From assembly GCA_938075585.1 (NCBI GenBank), contig CALJHG010000070.1, forward strand, positions 1 to 49,812: a stretch of 49,812 nt of DNA, given 5' to 3'. Each line of letters starts with the position of its first letter. Position 1 is the stretch's first letter. The notes below the pieces were generated by a model. That model was not told where the DNA came from and searched no databases. It saw nothing but the letters and a program-made list of their open reading frames with translations. Both the position numbers and the translations under genes were made by a program. Positions 17,311 to 26,656 of the stretch are shown in pieces. The stretch is from an uncultured Gammaproteobacteria bacterium (GTDB lineage: Bacteria > Pseudomonadota > Gammaproteobacteria > Ga0077536).

Positions 17311-18390
17311 TTAATGGGTATTCTGAATATTTTTTCGTCTCTTCTCAACTTGCCCCACTAGCTGGCCGCATGCAGCATCGATATCGCTACCCCGTGTTTT
17401 CCGAGTGATGGTCATAATCCCCGCTTTATATAGCTTATCACGGAAAAGATTTATGTCTCTTTCTTCCGAACGCTCAAACGCGCTGTTTTTATAAGGATTA
17501 AATGGTATCAGATTGACTTTAGCCGGAATTCCATCCAGTAGCTTGATCAAAACTGACGCTTCTTTGACAGAGTCATTCACGTCTTTAAGCATTACATACT
17601 CAAATGTGATGTGACTGTCATTGGTTGCCCTGCTGTAATTTTTACAAGCATTAAGCAGTTTTTCGATGGGATATTTTTTGTTCAGAGGGACAAGCTTATC
17701 TCTCAAGTAGTTGTTCGTCGCATGCAAAGATATCGCTAGACTAACTGGACATGCTTTCGCTAATTTATCTATCCTTGGCACAATTCCAGCAGTGCTAAGA
17801 GTTATTCTTCTTTTCCCCAAATTATAGGCGTTATTGTCCATCATTAGCTTCATAGCCATGACAGCATTATTAAAATTAAGCAGGGGCTCACCCATTCCCA
17901 TCATTACAACGTTAGTTATTGACCGTTTTGTATTAGGTGATTCATCTAATTTCTTTGATGCTAGCCAGACTTGTCCAATGATTTCGCTTACTGACAAATT
18001 TCGATTAAATCCTTGGGTAGCAGTAGCACAAAATTGACAATTAAGAGGACAACCTACTTGTGAGGACACACATAAAGTCCCGCGAGAACCTTCAGGGATA
18101 TATACCGTTTCCACACTATTTATCGGGTCAATATTTATTAGCCATTTCCGAGTGCCATCTTCAGAAATTTGCTCAGCGCCTAGACTAGGTATTCGAATTT
18201 CAGTCTCTTGGCTCAATTGCTCTCTCAGCTTTTTACTTAGATTAGTCATCTCCCCAAAGTTGGTAATACCGTGTTGGTGAATCCATTTCACTATTTGCGT
18301 AGCACGAAAGCTGGTCTCACCAAGCTCACTAAAGTAGCCGGCTAAACCTTGTACGTCATAATTCATCAAGTTTATGGGTGCTTTTTCCAT
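17311..18390 (-). CDS. rlmN: Dual-specificity RNA methyltransferase RlmN
   Basis: Radical SAM enzyme making 2-methyladenosine in 23S rRNA (A2503) and in some tRNAs. The [4Fe-4S]/SAM motif is CPLNCQFC at residues 114-121, preceded by GTLCVSSQVG. The second catalytic cysteine is in SDIDAACGQL near the C-terminus. The 359-residue length is normal. It starts 9 bp after the ndk stop, so co-transcription is likely. It depends on Fe-S assembly, as supplied by the neighbouring SUF operon. Confidence 0.97.
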   Translation of the reverse strand: MEKAPINLMNYDVQGLAGYFSELGETSFRATQIVKWIHQHGITNFGEMTNLSKKLREQLSQETEIRIPSLGAEQISEDGTRKWLINIDPINSVETVYIPEGSRGTLCVSSQVGCPLNCQFCATATQGFNRNLSVSEIIGQVWLASKKLDESPNTKRSITNVVMMGMGEPLLNFNNAVMAMKLMMDNNAYNLGKRRITLSTAGIVPRIDKLAKACPVSLAISLHATNNYLRDKLVPLNKKYPIEKLLNACKNYSRATNDSHITFEYVMLKDVNDSVKEASVLIKLLDGIPAKVNLIPFNPYKNSAFERSEERDINLFRDKLYKAGIMTITRKTRGSDIDAACGQLVGQVEKRRKNIQNTH

Positions 18391-18399
18391 TTTGATTGG

Positions 18400-18828
18400 T
18401 CAAATAGTGCTGTATATGTCTTTCTTATCGAAAAAAAAGGCAATTTCTTTTTCTGCAGTTTCGGGTGCATCTGAACCATGCACCGCATTTTCAGTCATAC
18501 TATGGGCGAATTCAGCTCTTATTGTTCCTGGGGCAGCCTCTGCCGGGTTCGTAGCACCCATAATTTCTCGATTCTTTTGGATTGCATTTTCACCTTCAAG
18601 AACTTGTGCCAGTATCGGGCCTTTGGTCATAAAGCTGATCAACTCTTCAAAAAACGGCTTGCCTTGATGCACGCCGTAGAAATCCTTAGCTTGATTTTCG
18701 GTGAGGCGTACCATTTTCGCAGCCACCACTTTTAACCCACCTTCTTCGAATTTATTTATTATTCCGCCGATCTGATTTGCGGCGACTGAGCTTGGCTTTA
18801 TAAGTGATAGTGTTTGTTCTTGGGGCAT
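18400..18828 (-). CDS. ndk: Nucleoside diphosphate kinase
   Basis: Balances NTP/NDP pools by phosphohistidine transfer. The protein is 142 residues long. The active-site histidine is His117 in NAVHGSD, and the nucleotide-binding residues lie in SLIKPSSV and [20 protein letters not shown] ribosome-binding site lies about 10 bases before the ATG. A TATAAT hexamer in the right orientation (18881-18886) suggests a promoter start in the 117-bp gap after sufT, although no good -35 is seen. Confidence 0.98.
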   Translation of the reverse strand: MPQEQTLSLIKPSSVAANQIGGIINKFEEGGLKVVAAKMVRLTENQAKDFYGVHQGKPFFEELISFMTKGPILAQVLEGENAIQKNREIMGATNPAEAAPGTIRAEFAHSMTENAVHGSDAPETAEKEIAFFFDKKDIYSTI

Positions 18829-18851
18829 TATTAGAAAGTCTCCGTAAAATT

Positions 18852-18865
18852 ATTCTTAAAAGAAT
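18852..18865. repeat. Short palindrome in the ndk leader
   Basis: ATTCTT and AAGAAT flank two bases between the putative ndk -10 element and the ribosome-binding site. It is AT-rich and could be a weak mRNA hairpin or an operator. Chance occurrence in AT-rich DNA is quite possible. Confidence 0.3.
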
Positions 18866-18945
18866 TAAAAATGGAGCGGCATTATACCTGCAATCACTCT
18901 TAACATGATAGCCTTCCTACGTGGCGATGAAATCGTGTGATATGC

Positions 18946-19512
18946 TCAGTAGAGACCAGTTTCAAGTCTAGCCGCCTCGGACATCATTTCCTGATTCCAA
19001 GGAGGGTCGAATACTAGTTCAACGTCAACTGACGATATATTTGGTATCTGGCTAACTTTTGATATGACGTCTTCGACTAGGAAAGGACCCATCCCACAGC
19101 CAGGCGCTGTTAACGTTAAATCTATTTCTACTCGGTTTCCTGTATCTTCATAGACTATATCGCAGCGATAAATTAGTCCCAGTTCAACTATATTGATCGG
19201 GATTTCGGGGTCATAGCATGTACTAAGCTGCTCCCAGATTAGCTCATCATCAATTAGGGGCGAGTTAAGTGCGGTCTCGAATCTGATATCTTTTTCCGCT
19301 GCTTCCATTCCTAATGCAGAGATATCTGCTTCATTTATCCTAGCTAAGTTTCCCATAACGTTAACTGTTACTGATCCACCAAGTGCTTGTGTGATGAATA
19401 CTTCTGTACCCTTCTCTAAATCGATGGTTATTCCTTGAGGGATCATTACGGCTTCGCACGCATGCAATAGTTTGATAGGTTCCCGAAAGTCTTGCCCCTT
19501 GATTCCAGTCAT
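18946..19512 (-). CDS. sufT: Fe-S cluster assembly accessory protein SufT (DUF59/MIP18 family)
   Basis: Last gene of the SUF operon, 188 residues. The C-terminal half (from about residue 85) is a MIP18/DUF59 domain with CYDPEIPINIVELGLIY and LTAPGCGMGP, which contains the conserved cysteine, and ends DPPWNQEMMSEAAR. The N-terminal part (about 1-75) is the SufT-specific extension. In other bacteria SufT aids Fe-S maturation under high Fe-S demand; the precise step is unsettled. It starts 4 bp after the sufS stop. Confidence 0.92.
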   Translation of the reverse strand: MTGIKGQDFREPIKLLHACEAVMIPQGITIDLEKGTEVFITQALGGSVTVNVMGNLARINEADISALGMEAAEKDIRFETALNSPLIDDELIWEQLSTCYDPEIPINIVELGLIYRCDIVYEDTGNRVEIDLTLTAPGCGMGPFLVEDVISKVSQIPNISSVDVELVFDPPWNQEMMSEAARLETGLY

Positions 19513-19516
19513 AATT

Positions 19517-20767
19517 TCAACTCACTAAAATAGGTATAGTTTTTTCAATTGCATCGAAAATAGAATCAACTTCTTCAAGAGTATTGTAGAAGGCGAAGGA
19601 TACTCGTGCCGTACCTTGAACTCCCAGTCGTTGCATTACGGGCATAGCGCAATGGTGTCCAGTTCTTATTGCAATCCCTTGGTGATCGAGTAAAGTTCCC
19701 AAATCGTGGGGGTGCACTCCTTTTATATTAAAGGAAAGTACCGATACTTTATTAGCCGCAGTGCCTAAGATAGTGAGGTTCGGGATCAATTTTGCTCTTT
19801 CGGTAGCACGACGCAAAAGTTTATTTTCGTGGGCTAAAACTTTTTGAAGATCCAGGCAACCAAAATATTCAAGTGCGGTACCGAGGCCGATACCACCGAC
19901 GATATTTGGGGTTCCAGCCTCAAACTTGTGCGGTAGATCATTGTACACTGTCTTCTCAAAGCTGACGGTTTTTATCATGTCTCCGCCACCTTGCCATGGA
20001 GGCATACTTTCGAGTAGGTCTTCTTTGCCATAAAGTACGCCGATACCGGTTGGTCCAAGTGCTTTATGGCCAGAAAATGCATAAAAATCACAGCCTAATT
20101 CTAATACATCGACTTGATCGTGGATTATTGCTTGTGCTCCATCTAAAAGCACCGCTGCCCCTACTTGGTGAGCTTGTTCAGTGATCTCTCTGACTGGATT
20201 AATTGTTCCTAGAGCGTTTGAAATATGACCTACAGCGACCATTTTGGTTTTTTCGGATAGTAGGTTCTTAAACTCTTCCATCAGAATTTCACCGGCATCA
20301 TTTACAGGAGCTACGACTAATTTTGCTCCAACTTGATCACAAACCATTTGCCAAGGACCAATATTTGAATGATGCTCTAATCCACTTATTAGTATTTCAC
20401 TCTGCGTATCTAATTGCGGACGCGCATAGCTCTGTGCTACTAAGTTGATTGCTTCAGTAGTCCCTCTAGTGAAAATAATCTCCGATACACTTCGCGCGTT
20501 GATAAACTTTCTAATGAGGTTTCTTGATCCTTCAAAAGCTTCGGTCGCTTCTTCACTTAGCGAATGGACGCCGCGGTGTATATTCGCATTCTCATTTCGG
20601 TAGTAATTACTTATTCTCTCGATAACACATTGCGGTTTCTGGGTAGTGGCAGCGTTATCTGCATAAATAAGATGTTTACCATTTACTGCGGTGCTTAGGA
20701 TTGGAAAGTCAGTTCTGATTTCCTCAACATTAAGTCTAGCGTCAAGCGATTCTTTTGCGGCGCTCAT
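19517..20767 (-). CDS. sufS: Cysteine desulfurase SufS (type II)
   Basis: PLP enzyme that takes sulfur from cysteine as persulfide for cluster assembly. At 416 residues it has the PLP lysine in AFSGHKALGPTG and the persulfide-forming cysteine in RTGHHCAMPV near residue 371. The N-terminal IYADNAATTQKP is typical of the SufS/CsdA branch. It follows sufD by 5 bp. Such desulfurases normally need a sulfur acceptor (SufE or SufU); neither gene is in the window. Confidence 0.96.
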   Translation of the reverse strand: MSAAKESLDARLNVEEIRTDFPILSTAVNGKHLIYADNAATTQKPQCVIERISNYYRNENANIHRGVHSLSEEATEAFEGSRNLIRKFINARSVSEIIFTRGTTEAINLVAQSYARPQLDTQSEILISGLEHHSNIGPWQMVCDQVGAKLVVAPVNDAGEILMEEFKNLLSEKTKMVAVGHISNALGTINPVREITEQAHQVGAAVLLDGAQAIIHDQVDVLELGCDFYAFSGHKALGPTGIGVLYGKEDLLESMPPWQGGGDMIKTVSFEKTVYNDLPHKFEAGTPNIVGGIGLGTALEYFGCLDLQKVLAHENKLLRRATERAKLIPNLTILGTAANKVSVLSFNIKGVHPHDLGTLLDHQGIAIRTGHHCAMPVMQRLGVQGTARVSFAFYNTLEEVDSIFDAIEKTIPILVS

Positions 20768-20772
20768 ATCGT

Positions 20773-22083
20773 TTATCCTTGTTGAATAAATTCACTCATT
20801 TGGTTATGCCCTAAAAATTTATTTTCTAGCAATTGTCTAAGGGCTGGTAGCGGAATAGATTCTATTACCTTTTCAGCAAACGCGTATATTAGAAGAGCCC
20901 TAGCATCTTTGTAGCTTAAGCCACGCGATCGCAGATAGAATAGGGCGGTTTCATCTAGTTGGCCTACTGTGGCGCCATGGGCACACTTTACATCATCGGC
21001 ATAAATTTCAAGTTCAGGTTTTGTATCTATTTCTGCTAGTTTGGACAGGAGTAAGTTGTTGCTTGCTTGTCGCGCTGAGATTTTCTGGGCGTCAGCGGAT
21101 ACGACAACTTTCCCGTTGAATATTCCTCGACTATTGTCATCAAGGATCCCACGATAGAGTTCGTCACTATGGGTCTCACCAACTAGATGCCGAATAGTAG
21201 TATGGTGATCGATATGTTGATCGTTTATCCCTGTAAAAAGCCCATTTAATCGACAATATGCCGCTCGTCCAGATAGAGAGACGTCGATGTCTACCCTGCT
21301 TAATTTACTTCCCATAACAATTGAGTCGGAGTAAAGACTAGCCCCACTATCGACTTGAGCATCAATTTTCCCAATATGAGTAGTATTCATGGATTCCATT
21401 TGCAACCGGTGGTGAAACAAAGTTGAATTTTGACCAAGTCTGAGATTCGTCACCACATTGGTCAAGCCTGCATCTTTATCATGGCTTCTGTACTCTTCTA
21501 CGACACGAGCGTGCGAATTTTCATTCATCTTGACAATTATTCTCAAAGATTTTAACAGAGGCTCTGATGACTCTCCTATGAGGATTAACTTGATTACTTT
21601 TTCAATTTTTCGATTTTTTTCAACCTCGATAAGTAAGCTATCGCACAGTGTCAGTATATTCAGCGCGCTAAAAGTTTCCGATAGATCGGCTTTGAGTATG
21701 GTTTCTAAATTACACTTTTCGTCTGCCTTTTTGGTTTTAGTAGGGCGTATTTTAATGCCATTTTCCAATAGTTCGTCTGTGCTCAAATTTGGTTGAAAAA
21801 AACCATTAATGAAAACGAGGTGTAGTTTGTCAGCTTCCAGAAAGTCGTCTCTGGAGTAGGGTTTTTTTAGCAAAGCACCAGTGTTGCGCTCGTCTGCTAT
21901 TAGGTAATCATTTTTCCTGAGGTCGTGTAGGCTCGTATACTTCCAAGATTCCTCCTTAGTACTGGGGTAGTCCCGCGAGGAAATTATCTTGAGTGCGTCA
22001 GATCTGAGCCGCTCTAGCCAGTCGCCAGTATCGGAGTTTGGTTCAGGAAGCTTCTGTAAGAGTGCTTGAAGCGAATTAGTCAT
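20773..22083 (-). CDS. sufD: Fe-S cluster scaffold subunit SufD
   Basis: Partner of SufB in the SufBC2D scaffold complex. The track begins at 22113, but the internal ATG at 22083 overlaps the sufC stop as ATGA and gives a usual N-terminus (MTNSLQALLQKLPEP), so I use that start (436 residues). The C-terminal third carries the beta-helix signature GETHSDELYRGILDD, then KPELEIYADDVKCAHGATVG and LFYLRSRGL, with an acidic/aliphatic tail. Translational coupling to sufC is expected. Confidence 0.95.
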   Translation of the reverse strand: MTNSLQALLQKLPEPNSDTGDWLERLRSDALKIISSRDYPSTKEESWKYTSLHDLRKNDYLIADERNTGALLKKPYSRDDFLEADKLHLVFINGFFQPNLSTDELLENGIKIRPTKTKKADEKCNLETILKADLSETFSALNILTLCDSLLIEVEKNRKIEKVIKLILIGESSEPLLKSLRIIVKMNENSHARVVEEYRSHDKDAGLTNVVTNLRLGQNSTLFHHRLQMESMNTTHIGKIDAQVDSGASLYSDSIVMGSKLSRVDIDVSLSGRAAYCRLNGLFTGINDQHIDHHTTIRHLVGETHSDELYRGILDDNSRGIFNGKVVVSADAQKISARQASNNLLLSKLAEIDTKPELEIYADDVKCAHGATVGQLDETALFYLRSRGLSYKDARALLIYAFAEKVIESIPLPALRQLLENKFLGHNQMSEFIQQG

Positions 22084-22838
22084 GCAGCACTCTCTTGACC
22101 ATCGGTTAACCAATCATATCCTTTGCTTTCTAGAGTACGAGCTAGTTCTTTATCACCGGTCTTGATGATTTTCCCCTTAGCTAATACGTGGACGTAATCT
22201 GGTACGATATAATCTAACAGGCGCTGATAATGAGTAATTACCATAAATGAACGACTTGCATCCCGGAGTTTGTTTACCCCGTCAGAGACAGCTTTTAAAG
22301 CATCTATATCGAGTCCGGAATCAGTTTCATCTAAGACGGCAAGCATTGGTTCAAGAACGCTCAATTGGAAAATTTCGTTGCGCTTTTTTTCCCCTCCAGA
22401 AAACCCTGAATTTACCTGACGATTTAACAAGCTTTCGTCAAGGCCCACTGCCTTAACTTTCGATTTGACTAGTTTTAAGAACTCTACAGACGTCAGTTCT
22501 TTTTCTCCTCGATAATTTCTGATCCCGTTTAAGGCCGCCTTAAGCATGTAAACATTATTTACTCCTGCAATTTCTATCGGATACTGAAATGCCAGAAAGA
22601 CTCCCTCGCCGGCACGCTCTTCAGGCTCTAGATCAACTAAGGACTTTCCGTTGAAAACAATTTCTCCTTGAGAAACGGTATAGCCTTCACGACCCGCTAT
22701 GACATGCGAGAGGGTACTCTTGCCGGATCCGTTAGGGCCCATGATAGCGTGAGTTTCTCCAGGTTTAACCGTTAGATTTATTCCTGACAAAATTTCTTTC
22801 CCATCTACATCAACGTGTAGATCGCTTATTTCAAGCAT
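22080..22838 (-). CDS. sufC: Fe-S assembly ATPase SufC
   Basis: Soluble ABC-type ATPase that drives conformational change in the SufBCD scaffold. The 252-residue protein has Walker A GPNGSGKST (about residues 35-43), the Q-loop region FLAFQYP, a SufC-type signature FSGGEKKRNEI, Walker B LAVLDETDSGLD and the switch histidine in MVITHYQRLL. It follows sufB by 31 bp and overlaps sufD by 4 bp. Confidence 0.98.
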   Translation of the reverse strand: MLEISDLHVDVDGKEILSGINLTVKPGETHAIMGPNGSGKSTLSHVIAGREGYTVSQGEIVFNGKSLVDLEPEERAGEGVFLAFQYPIEIAGVNNVYMLKAALNGIRNYRGEKELTSVEFLKLVKSKVKAVGLDESLLNRQVNSGFSGGEKKRNEIFQLSVLEPMLAVLDETDSGLDIDALKAVSDGVNKLRDASRSFMVITHYQRLLDYIVPDYVHVLAKGKIIKTGDKELARTLESKGYDWLTDGQESAA

Positions 22839-22869
22839 GTTTTTAGCTCCGCTGTGGAATGGTTGTTAT

Positions 22870-24318
22870 TTAGCCGATACTGCCTTCTAAGCTTATGCCA
22901 AGAAGTTTTTGTGCTTCTACGGCAAATTCCATAGGTAATTCTTTGAATACCTCTTTACAGAATCCATTTACTATCATATTGATTGCATCTTCCTGACCTA
23001 TGCCTCTACTTCGCAAGTAGAAGAGTTGGTCATCGCTAATCTTTGACGTGGACGCCTCGTGTTCTATCTGCGCAGAAGGAGTCTTACATTCTATATAGGG
23101 GAAGGTGTGCGCCGCGGACTTATCTCCAAGCAATAGGGAGTCGCACTGAGTATAGTTTCTTGCATTTTCCGCACTACCGCCGACCCGAACTAGTCCGCGA
23201 TAAGCATTTTGGCTACGTCCTGCAGAAATACCTTTAGAGATGATTGTAGAGTTACTTCCTTTCCCTAGATGAATCATCTTGGTCCCAGTGTCGGCCTGTT
23301 GCAAGTTATTAGTTAGGGCGACTGAATAAAATTCTCCAATTGAGTCTTCACCTCGCAGAATACAGCTTGGATATTTCCAAGTAATCGCCGATCCGGTTTC
23401 GACTTGTGTCCAAGATATTTTTGACCTATCGCCTCTGCAATCACCTCTTTTTGTTACGAAATTATAAATCCCTCCTTTCCCTTCCTCGTCTCCCGGATAC
23501 CAATTTTGTACAGTAGAATATTTAATTTCGGCATCTTTCAAGACCACTAGTTCAACGACTGCTGCATGCAGCTGATTTTCATCGCGCATAGGGGCAGTGC
23601 AGCCTTCTAAATAGCTAACGTAACTCCCTTCATCAGCCACAATGAGGGTACGTTCAAATTGTCCAGTGTTCATTGCATTCATGCGGAAGTAGGTTGATAA
23701 CTCCATGGGACAGCGTGTGTTTTTTGGTATGTAAACAAATGAACCGTCTGAGAATACAGCTGAATTGAGCGCAGAGTAAAAATTGTCTCTGGCGGGCACA
23801 ACTGTACCAAGATATTTTTTTACTAATTCAGGGTAGTCTTTTACTGCCTCTGAAAAAGAACAGAAAATCACTCCAACTTCTGCGAGTTTTTCACGAAAAG
23901 TAGTGTGGACTGAAACACTGTCAAATACTATATCTACCGCCACTCCCGCTAAAACTTTTTGTTCTTCAAGTGGAATACCCAGTTTCTCGTAAGTCTCAAG
24001 GAGTTTGGGATCAACTTCATCAAGACTTTTAGGACGATCCTCATCACTTTTCGGAGCTGCATAATAAGATATATCTTGAAAGTCGATAGGTGGATACTCT
24101 ACATGTGCCCATTTGGGTTCGGTCATCTCTTGGAACTGTTTATAAGCTTTAAGCCTCCATTGGAGCAGCCACTCGGGTTCTTCTTTCTTTTTGGAGATAA
24201 ATCTAATAGTTTCTTCATTTAATCCTGGCGGCGCGAATTCTTGTTCTATATCAGTATAGAATCCAGCCTCGTAGGTTTGATTTACTAAACTATCAATTTC
24301 TTCTGCGTTAGTAGACAT
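22870..24318 (-). CDS. sufB: Fe-S cluster scaffold subunit SufB
   Basis: Main scaffold protein for nascent Fe-S clusters, 482 residues. Diagnostic stretches include [77 protein letters not shown] and [18 protein letters not shown]. Ending [19 protein letters not shown] is standard. Conserved cysteines remain in the GCTAP, DCRGDRS, QCDS and IECK stretches. It is 28 bp after the A-type carrier gene. Confidence 0.97.
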   Translation of the reverse strand: MSTNAEEIDSLVNQTYEAGFYTDIEQEFAPPGLNEETIRFISKKKEEPEWLLQWRLKAYKQFQEMTEPKWAHVEYPPIDFQDISYYAAPKSDEDRPKSLDEVDPKLLETYEKLGIPLEEQKVLAGVAVDIVFDSVSVHTTFREKLAEVGVIFCSFSEAVKDYPELVKKYLGTVVPARDNFYSALNSAVFSDGSFVYIPKNTRCPMELSTYFRMNAMNTGQFERTLIVADEGSYVSYLEGCTAPMRDENQLHAAVVELVVLKDAEIKYSTVQNWYPGDEEGKGGIYNFVTKRGDCRGDRSKISWTQVETGSAITWKYPSCILRGEDSIGEFYSVALTNNLQQADTGTKMIHLGKGSNSTIISKGISAGRSQNAYRGLVRVGGSAENARNYTQCDSLLLGDKSAAHTFPYIECKTPSAQIEHEASTSKISDDQLFYLRSRGIGQEDAINMIVNGFCKEVFKELPMEFAVEAQKLLGISLEGSIG

Positions 24319-24346
24319 TTAACATCCTTAAATTTAGCTTTAACTT

Positions 24347-24670
24347 TTAAATGCTAAAACTTTCGCCGCAACCACAAGTTGCGGAAACATTTGGGTTATT
24401 GAATCGAAAACCTTCGTTAAGACCTTCCTTAGTGAAGTCAATCTCAGTGCCTTTCAGATACTTAAAGCTTTCACTGTCTACTAATAAACTGATCCCCCGT
24501 GACTCAAAAATTTCATCGTGTTCATTTTCTTCTTCGGCTATTTCGACGGTATACATGTAGCCGGAGCAACCGGTAGTCTTTACCCCTAGCCTCAGACATG
24601 TTGAACCGGCTTCGGACGCCAGAAACTGACGTATGTGTAATGCTGCACGTTCGGTTAGTGTAATTTCCAT
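24347..24670 (-). CDS. iscA: A-type Fe-S carrier protein (IscA/SufA)
   Basis: Small carrier that delivers Fe-S clusters to apoproteins. The 107-residue sequence has the three conserved cysteines in TTGCSGY and CGCGESF at the C-terminus. Its body (FTKEGLNEGFRFNNPN) resembles IscA more than E. coli SufA. Because it lies between iscR and sufB, it may be labelled sufA by position; the symbol is a choice between close paralogues. It starts 14 bp after the iscR stop. Confidence 0.93.
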   Translation of the reverse strand: MEITLTERAALHIRQFLASEAGSTCLRLGVKTTGCSGYMYTVEIAEEENEHDEIFESRGISLLVDSESFKYLKGTEIDFTKEGLNEGFRFNNPNVSATCGCGESFSI

Positions 24671-24684
24671 ATCTTTAAGCCTTA

Positions 24685-25173
24685 TCAGAATACTGAAGTT
24701 TTAATCGCTGAATTAACCTGCATATGTATCGGTGTCAGGCTAGTTAAGGGGGCTTTTGCACCCGAATTTTTACTTTCTTTATCCATTAGTTCCTTTAAAC
24801 TTACGCCACTCAGGAAGTTTTGGATTTGCAAACTTAGCTCTTGCCATAGATCATGTGTTAGACAAGGATTTTCACCTCGACAGTTTTTTTGACCTCCGCA
24901 TTGGGTGGCATCCACAGGCTCATTAACCGCCGAAATAACGTCCCCCACAGATATTAATGCAGCAGACCGACCTAGTTTGTAGCCCCCTCCAGGTCCCCGC
25001 GTCCCATCTACTAGCCCTTTTTTTCTCAACTTCGAAAATAATTGTTCCAGGTAAGACTGCGAGATCCCCTGTCTATCAGCAATTTCTGAGAGTGTTACAG
25101 GTCTTTTCTTAATATTGAGCGCCAAGTCGAGCATTGCGGTAACAGCATATCTGCCACGCGTTGTAAGTCTCAT
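24685..25173 (-). CDS. iscR: Fe-S cluster-sensing transcription regulator IscR (Rrf2 family)
   Basis: Winged-helix Rrf2 regulator that senses Fe-S status through a [2Fe-2S] cluster. The 162-residue protein has the cluster ligands Cys92, Cys98, Cys104 and His107 in [17 protein letters not shown], at the same numbering as E. coli IscR. The recognition helix region [18 protein letters not shown] and wing [10 protein letters not shown] are intact. It heads the SUF operon, with a predicted type-1 IscR site over its own promoter. This suggests autorepression when clusters are plentiful. Confidence 0.97.
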   Translation of the reverse strand: MRLTTRGRYAVTAMLDLALNIKKRPVTLSEIADRQGISQSYLEQLFSKLRKKGLVDGTRGPGGGYKLGRSAALISVGDVISAVNEPVDATQCGGQKNCRGENPCLTHDLWQELSLQIQNFLSGVSLKELMDKESKNSGAKAPLTSLTPIHMQVNSAIKTSVF

Positions 25174-25191
25174 ACTAACCTCTATTTATTT

Positions 25192-25206
25192 ACTAATATT
25201 CTTAGT
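25192..25206. promoter_or_regulatory. Second, weaker IscR-like inverted repeat near the iscR transcription start
   Basis: ACTAA and TTAGT form a perfect inverted repeat with 5 bases between, preceded by CG on the transcript strand (CGACTAA), like the GACT core of type-1 sites. The half-site spacing is longer than consensus. It sits about where transcription should begin, and two sites at the iscR promoter would parallel E. coli. Weak on its own. Confidence 0.35.
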
Positions 25207-25210
25207 CGGT

Positions 25211-25239
25211 ATTTTCCTATAACCAAGTAATTTAGTCAA
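25211..25239 (-). promoter_or_regulatory. Predicted sigma70 promoter of the iscR-suf operon
   Basis: On the minus strand TTGACT (25234-25239) is a 5/6 match to the -35 box, followed after 17 bases by GAAAAT (25211-25216) as a weak -10. The -35 lies inside the predicted IscR site. Transcription would start about 30 bases before the iscR ATG at 25173. Confidence 0.5.
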
Positions 25240-25243
25240 GAAT
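25219..25243 (-). promoter_or_regulatory. iscR: Predicted type-1 IscR binding site
   Basis: I aligned the 25 bases by hand to the E. coli type-1 IscR consensus (ATASYYGACTRWWWYAGTCRRSTAT). About 21 of 25 positions agree, including CTTGACTAAATTA and the closing TAT. The site covers the -35 element of the iscR promoter, as expected for repression by cluster-loaded IscR. The consensus is from established knowledge; binding here is inferred. Confidence 0.65.
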
Positions 25244-25320
25244 AGAGGTCTTAATTTACGGTAAAGATCTGGCGATTGTGTTTGGTAGTTAAGTAATCCG
25301 CTAAAAGTGTTGTGAAATCG

Positions 25321-25992
25321 CTACTTATCGATATTTTGTTTCTTCAAGAAAGTCGTTTCCTTTTCCAACTCTTGAATCCTATCAGTTAATTGTTCCAGTG
25401 ATTCGGAAATCGGATCTTCGGAATCAGAAACTACCCCGTACGCTTCAAATTTATCCCCCGATTTTCTGGAACCTAATTCTTTTTCTCCGCGGATTCTTCC
25501 CGGGACCCCTACAATAGTCTGACTTTCCCCAACGTTGCTTATTACAACTGCATTGGAGCCTATTCTAGCATTTGCTTCGATTGTCACAGGACCTAAGACC
25601 TTTGCCCCCGCACCAATAATAATATTATTTTTTAGGGTAGGGTGCCTTTTACCTTTTTGCCAACTCGTCCCCCCCAAGGTTACACCGTGGTAAAGTGTGC
25701 AGTCATCCCCTATCTCGGCAGTCTCGCCGATAACTACTCCCATACCATGGTCTATAAAGAATCTTCGCCCAATTTTTGCTCCTGGGTGTATTTCTACCCC
25801 ACTAATTATTCTGCCCAAATGAGAGATCACTCTGGCTACCCATTTCAAGCCGAGAGCCCAGAACAAATGACTGATCCTATAAAAAATTAGTGCATGCACT
25901 CCAGGGTAGCAAGTTAGCACCTCCAACAAGTGCCTAGCGGCCGGATCGCGTTCGAACACACATCGGATATCTTCGCTTAGGTGTTTAATCAT
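25321..25992 (-). CDS. cysE: Serine O-acetyltransferase
   Basis: Makes O-acetylserine, the carbon acceptor for sulfide in cysteine synthesis. The N-terminal helical domain includes [20 protein letters not shown]. The left-handed beta-helix has hexapeptide repeats with [39 protein letters not shown] and [10 protein letters not shown]. The 223-residue length is on the short side for E. coli-like CysE but normal for the shorter class. A predicted coiled coil ([19 protein letters not shown]) ends the protein. It lies 147 bp upstream of iscR in the same direction, a common linkage of cysteine supply to Fe-S assembly. Confidence 0.94.
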   Translation of the reverse strand: MIKHLSEDIRCVFERDPAARHLLEVLTCYPGVHALIFYRISHLFWALGLKWVARVISHLGRIISGVEIHPGAKIGRRFFIDHGMGVVIGETAEIGDDCTLYHGVTLGGTSWQKGKRHPTLKNNIIIGAGAKVLGPVTIEANARIGSNAVVISNVGESQTIVGVPGRIRGEKELGSRKSGDKFEAYGVVSDSEDPISESLEQLTDRIQELEKETTFLKKQNIDK

Positions 25993-26280
25993 AATTAAAT
26001 GATTCCATATTTAATATGTATTGTGATCTTACCTTATTTCCCTAGTACAGGTTAGATAAGACTTCTTTTTGATGGCTTGAGGCAAAATGTTTAATTTCTA
26101 ACGAGAGCGTACTCTAAAAGTTTAATGCATTAACTCATAAAATGCTTACAAACTATTTTTGCTTTTCTTTTATTCTTTTGATGCTGTGAGCAGAGCAACT
26201 GTTGAAACCGATTATAATTGACTCGTAAGATGATACTTGCGGGTTAACGGATAATGTAATTTAAGCTAGCGGAGGATTTG
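25993..26280. other. AT-rich divergent intergenic region between cysE and the SnoaL-like gene
   Basis: About 288 bases without a gene. It must hold promoters for cysE (leftward) and the SnoaL-like gene (rightward). I see a near-palindrome with CATAT and ATATG arms at 26006-26018, a TATAAT in plus orientation near 26213, and a strong GGAGG at 26271-26275 serving the downstream ATG. No convincing paired -35 boxes, tRNA or riboswitch were found. Confidence 0.5.
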
Positions 26281-26631
26281 ATGAGAACGGGAAATGAGAT
26301 CTTCGAACATCATTTGGAAGTCTTTGGAGCGGGCGATATAGACGGTATTTTGAAAGATTACGATGATGCCTCGATTATGGTTTATGGCAATAAAACTTGG
26401 ATTGGCCTCGCAGGCGCTAGAGATTTTTTTACTATGTGGCTAGATGATTTAATCCCATCTGGTAGTGATTTTTGCGTAATCGATCAGGTTGCCTTAGAAA
26501 ATATGGTTTATATTACTTGGACTGCTGATTCTAGGAATTACGTTTTTGATTACGCTACAAATACTTTTATTTTTAGGAACGATAAGATTTGGAGACAAAC
26601 CGTCGCCACCCACCACAGGGTGAAGATCTAG
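26281..26631 (+). CDS. SnoaL/NTF2-like domain protein of unknown function
   Basis: A 116-residue cone-shaped NTF2-like fold protein. It begins GNEIFEHHLEVFGAGDIDGILKDYDDAS, the usual first helices of SnoaL/DUF4440-type domains, and ends FIFRNDKIWRQTVATHHR. The track begins at a TTG at 26278, but the adjacent ATG at 26281 has GGAGG five bases upstream, so I use it. Family members range from isomerases to binding proteins, so no function is assigned. It is a single gene between divergent cysE and convergent valS. Confidence 0.85.
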   Translation: MRTGNEIFEHHLEVFGAGDIDGILKDYDDASIMVYGNKTWIGLAGARDFFTMWLDDLIPSGSDFCVIDQVALENMVYITWTADSRNYVFDYATNTFIFRNDKIWRQTVATHHRVKI

Positions 26632-26656
26632 AATACTTGCGATTGTTTCAGCTTGG

